Source: Clostridiales bacterium (lineage in GTDB: Bacteria > Bacillota > Clostridia > Christensenellales > Aristaeellaceae). Taken from it: DNA of 15,255 nt. How positions within the stretch are numbered: the first letter of the stretch is position 1; each line of letters starts with the position of its first letter. Shown piece by piece: positions 11,916 to 15,255 of the stretch. Position numbers and translations under genes: made by a program. Under the pieces are notes generated by a model that made no database searches, was not told the origin of the DNA, and was given only the letters and a program-made list of their open reading frames with translations. The stretch lies in assembly GCA_004556395.1 (NCBI GenBank), contig SFHK01000058.1, positions 1-15,255 on the forward strand. The letters run 5' to 3'.

Positions 11916-14828
11916 ATGAAAAAATGGTTCGTCGCGCTCTTGATTCTGGCGCTTCTGCCGGCGTTCGGCGCGGGGGCGGAGGCTGTCGGGGACTTCACCG
12001 TCCGTTACATGGAGGACGGCACCGCCAGCATTGTCTCCTATAATGGAACGGACGCGAGCGTGAAAATTCCTTCCTATTTTAATTCCGGAAATGCCATGCA
12101 TCCGCTTACCGCCATTGGCGCGCAGGCGTTCATGGGCAACACCGCGATTACCGAGGTGGAGATTCCCGACGGCGTGGCCACCATCGAGCCGCGCGCGTTC
12201 AGCGGCTGCGTGAACCTTCAGAAGGTTACGCTGCCCGGGAACGTGACCGGCATTGGCGAGGGCGCGTTTGAAAACTGCGCCAGCCTGACCGAGATCAACC
12301 TTCCGGCCAAGCTGTATTACGCCGGCGCGAACATCTTCGCCGGCTGCTCCAGGCTGGTGCTGACCGAGGCGCAGCTGGCCGTGCTTACATCCACCGAAAG
12401 CGGCGAAAACACCGAGCAGGCGGCCAACGTTGCCGCCGCGCCCACGGGCGACCACACCGATTTGCAGGATCGGCTGGGACAGAACTTTCAGGAGGTCGCC
12501 GCCGCGCTGAACTGCACCACCGACGATCAGGTGACCAACGGCATTCAGTATTCCAGCGACGTTCTGACCGTGAATTCCGACGACGGCGCGCGCGTGTCGT
12601 CCATCTCCATCAACGCCGCGTCCAGCTACAGCCTGATGGGCGTGTACGTCGGTTCGAGCGCGTCCGACGCGGGCAGCGTGTTTGTCGAAAACGGCATGAC
12701 GCTGGTGGACTCGTGGGATCGCGGCGCGACCTATTCCGACGGCAAAAACCTGAACATCACCTACTGGAAGGACGCGAACAATCTCGTCATCGGCCTGAAC
12801 GCGGCGCTGCCCGTGGATGAAACGCAGTACGCCAAGGGCAAGGCCATCAAGAACGTGAACATACGCACCGCGGCGGGCAAGAACCATACCATCATCCTGA
12901 GCGCGCCCGCCGGAAAGACGGTAGACTATCTGGGCGAATCGCAGCGCGACAACGAGGGCACGCTGTGGTATCACGTGCGCTACAACAACAAGACCGGCTG
13001 GGCCTCCGCCGATTACATCACGCTGATGAACGAAAACGGCAGCTTCGACGAGGCGTTCCAGCTGCTCAAGCGCGGCTCCAAGAGCGAAGCCGTGACCACG
13101 CTTCAGAAGCGGCTGATTGAGCTGAAGTATCTGAAGGGCACGGCGGACGGCTCCTTCGGCCCCGCCACGGAAACCGCCGTGATGCTGTTCCAGCAGGCCT
13201 CCGGCATGAACCCCAGCGGCATTGCCGACGAGGAAACGCTGAAGGCGATTTACAGCGACAGCGCCGTCGTGAAGCCCGGCGAGGTGGCCGGAAACACGCT
13301 GGAAATCGGCAGCAAGGGCGACGAGGTGAAGGCGATTCAGGACGCGCTGAAGGCCAAGGGCTATCTGACCGGCGCGAGCGACGGCAACTTCGGCTCCGCC
13401 ACGGCCAGCGCGCTCAAGGGCTTCCAGCGGGCGAACGGCCTGCCGGTAACCGGCGTCGCGGACGACGCGACGCGCGCGGCGCTGCTGGATGAGAACTCCG
13501 TCGCCATGACCGAATCGACCGGCGCGACGGCGAGCCTGTACGAGACGCTTAAAAAGGGCGATCAGGGCACGTCCGTCAAGACGCTTCAGGAAAAGCTGAA
13601 GGCGCTGGGCTACCTGACCGGCGCCGCCGACGGCAAGTACGGCGCGGGCACGGAAACCGCCGTGAAGAACTTCCAGAAGGCAGCGGGTCTCACCGAGACC
13701 GGCACCGCCGACCCCGAAACGCTGAGCGCGGTGTACGCCGCGAAGATTCCCGTGATCCTGTTCAAGCGCGGCGCGAAGGGCGACGACGTGAGCGCGCTCC
13801 AGCAGAAGCTGAAGGCGCTGGGCTATCTGACCGGCGCCGCCGACGGCAGGTACGGCGCGGGCACGGTAAAGGCGGTCGAAGCGTTCCAGAAGGACAACGG
13901 TCTGGAAGCGACCGGCCGCGTGGACGAGGACACGATGGCGGCGCTGAACGCCAAGGAGATTCCGGCGCGCACGTCGTTTGCGCGCGGCGACATCGGCGAC
14001 GACGTGAAGGCGCTTCAGGAGCGGCTGAAGGGGCTGGGGTACCTCGAGGGCGAGGCGGACGGCAATTTCGGCAGCAAGACCGAGCAGGCCATTCGCAAGT
14101 TCCAGCAGGCGAAGTCGATCAAGGTGACCGGCAAGGCCGACGCGGAAACCGTGAAGCAGATCATGGGAGGCGAGCCCGCCGCCGCGCAGCCGGAGCAGCC
14201 CGCAGAGAGCGCCGGGGCAGAGCCGCAGACGCAGCCGGAGCAGCCCGCAGAGAACGCCGGGGCAGAGCCGCAGACGCAGCCGGAGCAGCCCGCGGAGAAC
14301 GCGGGAGTTTCGGCGGCCGCGCAGAACCTTCTGTGCGGCAAGCTGGCCTACACGCTGCCCGAGGGCTGGTATCTTGTGAACAAAAACACGGCGGCGACGC
14401 TCGCCGCGCAGCCCGACGCGGCGGCGGTGTTCGCGGCGGCGCAGGGCGCGGACTTCTTCCAGAAGTGCGCCCAGATGGAGACCGACGAAATCTACAACGC
14501 CGAGGGCTACATGGTGATGCAGGTGAAGAACACCGGCCGCATGGGGCAGGATCAGGCCGTGCTGGACAGCGCGAAGGACGTGTTCGGCGAGTCCGTGCGC
14601 AAGGAAATGCAGAACAACGGCTATGACAAAAACTACGAATACGCGCTCGAAACCGTGGGCGACATTACGTTCTTCGTATCCTTCGCCAGCCGCGAAACAG
14701 ACGGCAAGACCGAGTATATCTCCCATTGCGTGACCATCGACGCGGCGACCGACGCCATTGAGATCATTACCTACGCGGATAAGGAAACCACGCTGAACCT
14801 TTTGAAGGGCTTCGCGACCGCCGTCTGA
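11916..14828 (+). CDS. Secreted cell-wall protein: LRR_5, SH3-like and five peptidoglycan-binding repeats
   Basis: The 970-residue protein starts with a signal peptide (MKKWFVALLILALLPAFGAGAEA). Then follow BspA-type LRR units (about 60-150, e.g. AIGAQAFMGNTAITEVEIPDG), an unrecognised domain (about 170-300), and an SH3b-like domain (about 310-370, VNIRTAAGK...GWASADYI). Five PG_binding_1 repeats come next, beginning near residues 381, 461, 544, 614 and 687 and typified by LKALGYLTGAADGKYG and FQK.GL..TG.AD. A Pro/Gln/Glu linker made of 15-residue repeats leads to an unrecognised C-terminal domain (about 805-970, starting near KLAYTLPEGWYLV). No hydrolase or amidase motif is seen, so it looks like a wall-binding structural or recognition protein. 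AAAGGAG (11903-11909) lies 6 bases before the ATG. It may be cotranscribed with the preceding secreted protein. Confidence 0.92.
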   Translation: MKKWFVALLILALLPAFGAGAEAVGDFTVRYMEDGTASIVSYNGTDASVKIPSYFNSGNAMHPLTAIGAQAFMGNTAITEVEIPDGVATIEPRAFSGCVNLQKVTLPGNVTGIGEGAFENCASLTEINLPAKLYYAGANIFAGCSRLVLTEAQLAVLTSTESGENTEQAANVAAAPTGDHTDLQDRLGQNFQEVAAALNCTTDDQVTNGIQYSSDVLTVNSDDGARVSSISINAASSYSLMGVYVGSSASDAGSVFVENGMTLVDSWDRGATYSDGKNLNITYWKDANNLVIGLNAALPVDETQYAKGKAIKNVNIRTAAGKNHTIILSAPAGKTVDYLGESQRDNEGTLWYHVRYNNKTGWASADYITLMNENGSFDEAFQLLKRGSKSEAVTTLQKRLIELKYLKGTADGSFGPATETAVMLFQQASGMNPSGIADEETLKAIYSDSAVVKPGEVAGNTLEIGSKGDEVKAIQDALKAKGYLTGASDGNFGSATASALKGFQRANGLPVTGVADDATRAALLDENSVAMTESTGATASLYETLKKGDQGTSVKTLQEKLKALGYLTGAADGKYGAGTETAVKNFQKAAGLTETGTADPETLSAVYAAKIPVILFKRGAKGDDVSALQQKLKALGYLTGAADGRYGAGTVKAVEAFQKDNGLEATGRVDEDTMAALNAKEIPARTSFARGDIGDDVKALQERLKGLGYLEGEADGNFGSKTEQAIRKFQQAKSIKVTGKADAETVKQIMGGEPAAAQPEQPAESAGAEPQTQPEQPAENAGAEPQTQPEQPAENAGVSAAAQNLLCGKLAYTLPEGWYLVNKNTAATLAAQPDAAAVFAAAQGADFFQKCAQMETDEIYNAEGYMVMQVKNTGRMGQDQAVLDSAKDVFGESVRKEMQNNGYDKNYEYALETVGDITFFVSFASRETDGKTEYISHCVTIDAATDAIEIITYADKETTLNLLKGFATAV
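13593..13865 (+). repeat. Near-identical DNA in peptidoglycan-binding repeats 3 and 4
   Basis: The 60 bases at 13593-13652 and at 13806-13865 differ at only two positions by my count. The copies are 213 bases (71 codons) apart, in direct orientation and the same frame. The other three repeats match less well at the DNA level. This indicates a recent duplication or homogenisation within the gene. Confidence 0.85.
14187..14303 (+). repeat. 45-base tandem repeat encoding the Pro/Gln/Glu linker
   Basis: A 45-base unit starting CAGCCGGAGCAGCCCGCAGA begins at 14187, 14232 and 14277, the last one partial (about 2.6 copies). It encodes the 15-residue unit QPEQPAENAGAEPQT in frame, so a change in copy number would only lengthen or shorten the linker. 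Confidence 0.88.
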
Positions 14829-14847
14829 GCGGCATTCCCTTCTCTGC

Positions 14848-14880
14848 CGCCCCCGACGGAATCCGTTTCCGTCGGGGGCG
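14848..14880 (+). terminator. Terminator-like hairpin after the cell-wall protein gene
   Basis: A perfect 14-bp GC-rich stem (14848-14861 with 14867-14880) encloses a 5-base loop, 19 bases after the stop codon. The T run that follows is short and late (GTTTTC at 14886-14891), so termination may be incomplete and feed the methyltransferase gene. Confidence 0.7.
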
Positions 14881-14917
14881 CTGCTGTTTTCAGGACATAC
14901 GTATAGAGGAGAAATCC

Positions 14918-15255
14918 ATGATTACCGAGACCATTGGAAGTATTACCATCGTTCTTCCGGAGACGGAGGGACTGTTTTCGCCGCGCGGGCTGGATCGCGG
15001 CACGCGGGCGATGCTGGAGCTGTATCCGCCGGAGCCGGGCTGGCGCGTGCTCGATCTGGGCTGCGGCGCAGGGCCGGTGGGCATCTATGCCGCGAAAATC
15101 TGCGGCGCGGAGAACACGGTGATGGCGGACATAGACCCGCGCGCCGTGTCCGCCGCCGCGCGCAACGCCGAGGCGAACGGGCTGACGATCGCGGCCTTTG
15201 TCTCCGACGGCTTCCGCCAGCTGACCGAAACCGGCTTCGACGCGATCTATTCCAA
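14918..15255 (+). CDS. Class I SAM-dependent methyltransferase, RsmC-like (cut by window end)
   Basis: Only the first 112 residues are visible. Motif I for S-adenosylmethionine is present as VLDLGCGAGPVG (44-55), followed by an acidic ribose-binding stretch ADIDPRAV and by FDAIYS at the window end, where an NPP(F/Y) catalytic motif would be expected next. The opening (TETIGSITIVLPETEGLFSPRGLDRGTR) resembles the small methyltransferase domain of RsmC/RlmG-type RNA methyltransferases, which modify guanine in ribosomal RNA. AGAGGAG lies about 6 bases before the ATG at 14918. It follows the hairpin at 14848-14880 and may have its own promoter or rely on readthrough. Confidence 0.85.
   Translation, partial: MITETIGSITIVLPETEGLFSPRGLDRGTRAMLELYPPEPGWRVLDLGCGAGPVGIYAAKICGAENTVMADIDPRAVSAAARNAEANGLTIAAFVSDGFRQLTETGFDAIYS

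Noticed and set aside
11784..14726. Open frame of 980 codons on the minus strand, antisense to the wall protein gene
   Set aside because: It is a composition shadow: low-complexity Arg/Leu/His/Gly protein mirroring the repeats of the real gene, with no plausible start region.

Overview
The window looks like chromosomal DNA from a GC-rich member of the Firmicutes, most likely a Clostridia-type gut or rumen lineage; the genus cannot be fixed from the sequence. The reasons are AGGAGG-like Shine-Dalgarno sites before nearly every gene, recognisable sigma-A type promoters, alternative GTG and TTG starts, hairpin terminators with T runs, and secreted BspA-type leucine-rich repeat and peptidoglycan-binding proteins with Gram-positive style signal peptides. 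Most genes are strongly GC-rich; the LRR gene at 3307-4812 is clearly less so.

Layout. 1-392 holds no intact gene: it is an array of decayed copies of the 3' end of the neighbouring Gfo/Idh/MocA oxidoreductase gene (393-1523, minus strand). A divergent promoter region separates that gene from upp (1692-2321, plus), which has a near-consensus promoter and its own terminator. A TPR-like protein follows (2418-3248, plus). It converges on a secreted LRR protein (3307-4812, minus) that has its own promoter and terminator. Next on the minus strand come thioredoxin (4920-5231), a small RseC-like membrane protein (5310-5717), and a tightly overlapping three-gene operon read from 9469 down to 5804: an APH-fold small-molecule kinase, a fused CDP-alcohol phosphotransferase/UPF0104 membrane protein, and an IspD/TarI-type cytidylyltransferase. 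A divergent promoter pair at about 9520-9645 separates this operon from two large secreted proteins on the plus strand: a 717-residue beta-rich protein of unknown function (9677-11830) and a 970-residue cell-wall protein with LRR, SH3-like and five peptidoglycan-binding repeats (11916-14828). The window ends inside an RsmC-like methyltransferase (from 14918).

How the genes may work together. The most interesting unit is the kinase / CDP-alcohol transferase-flippase / cytidylyltransferase operon. Its three activities, if real, form a complete logical route: phosphorylate an alcohol, activate it as a CDP-alcohol, transfer it to an acceptor at the membrane and move the product across. The substrate is unknown. 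The transferase domain lacks the fourth Asp of its signature motif, so its chemistry is in question. The two secreted proteins downstream of the divergent promoter are probably envelope components, but nothing in the sequence links them mechanistically to the operon.
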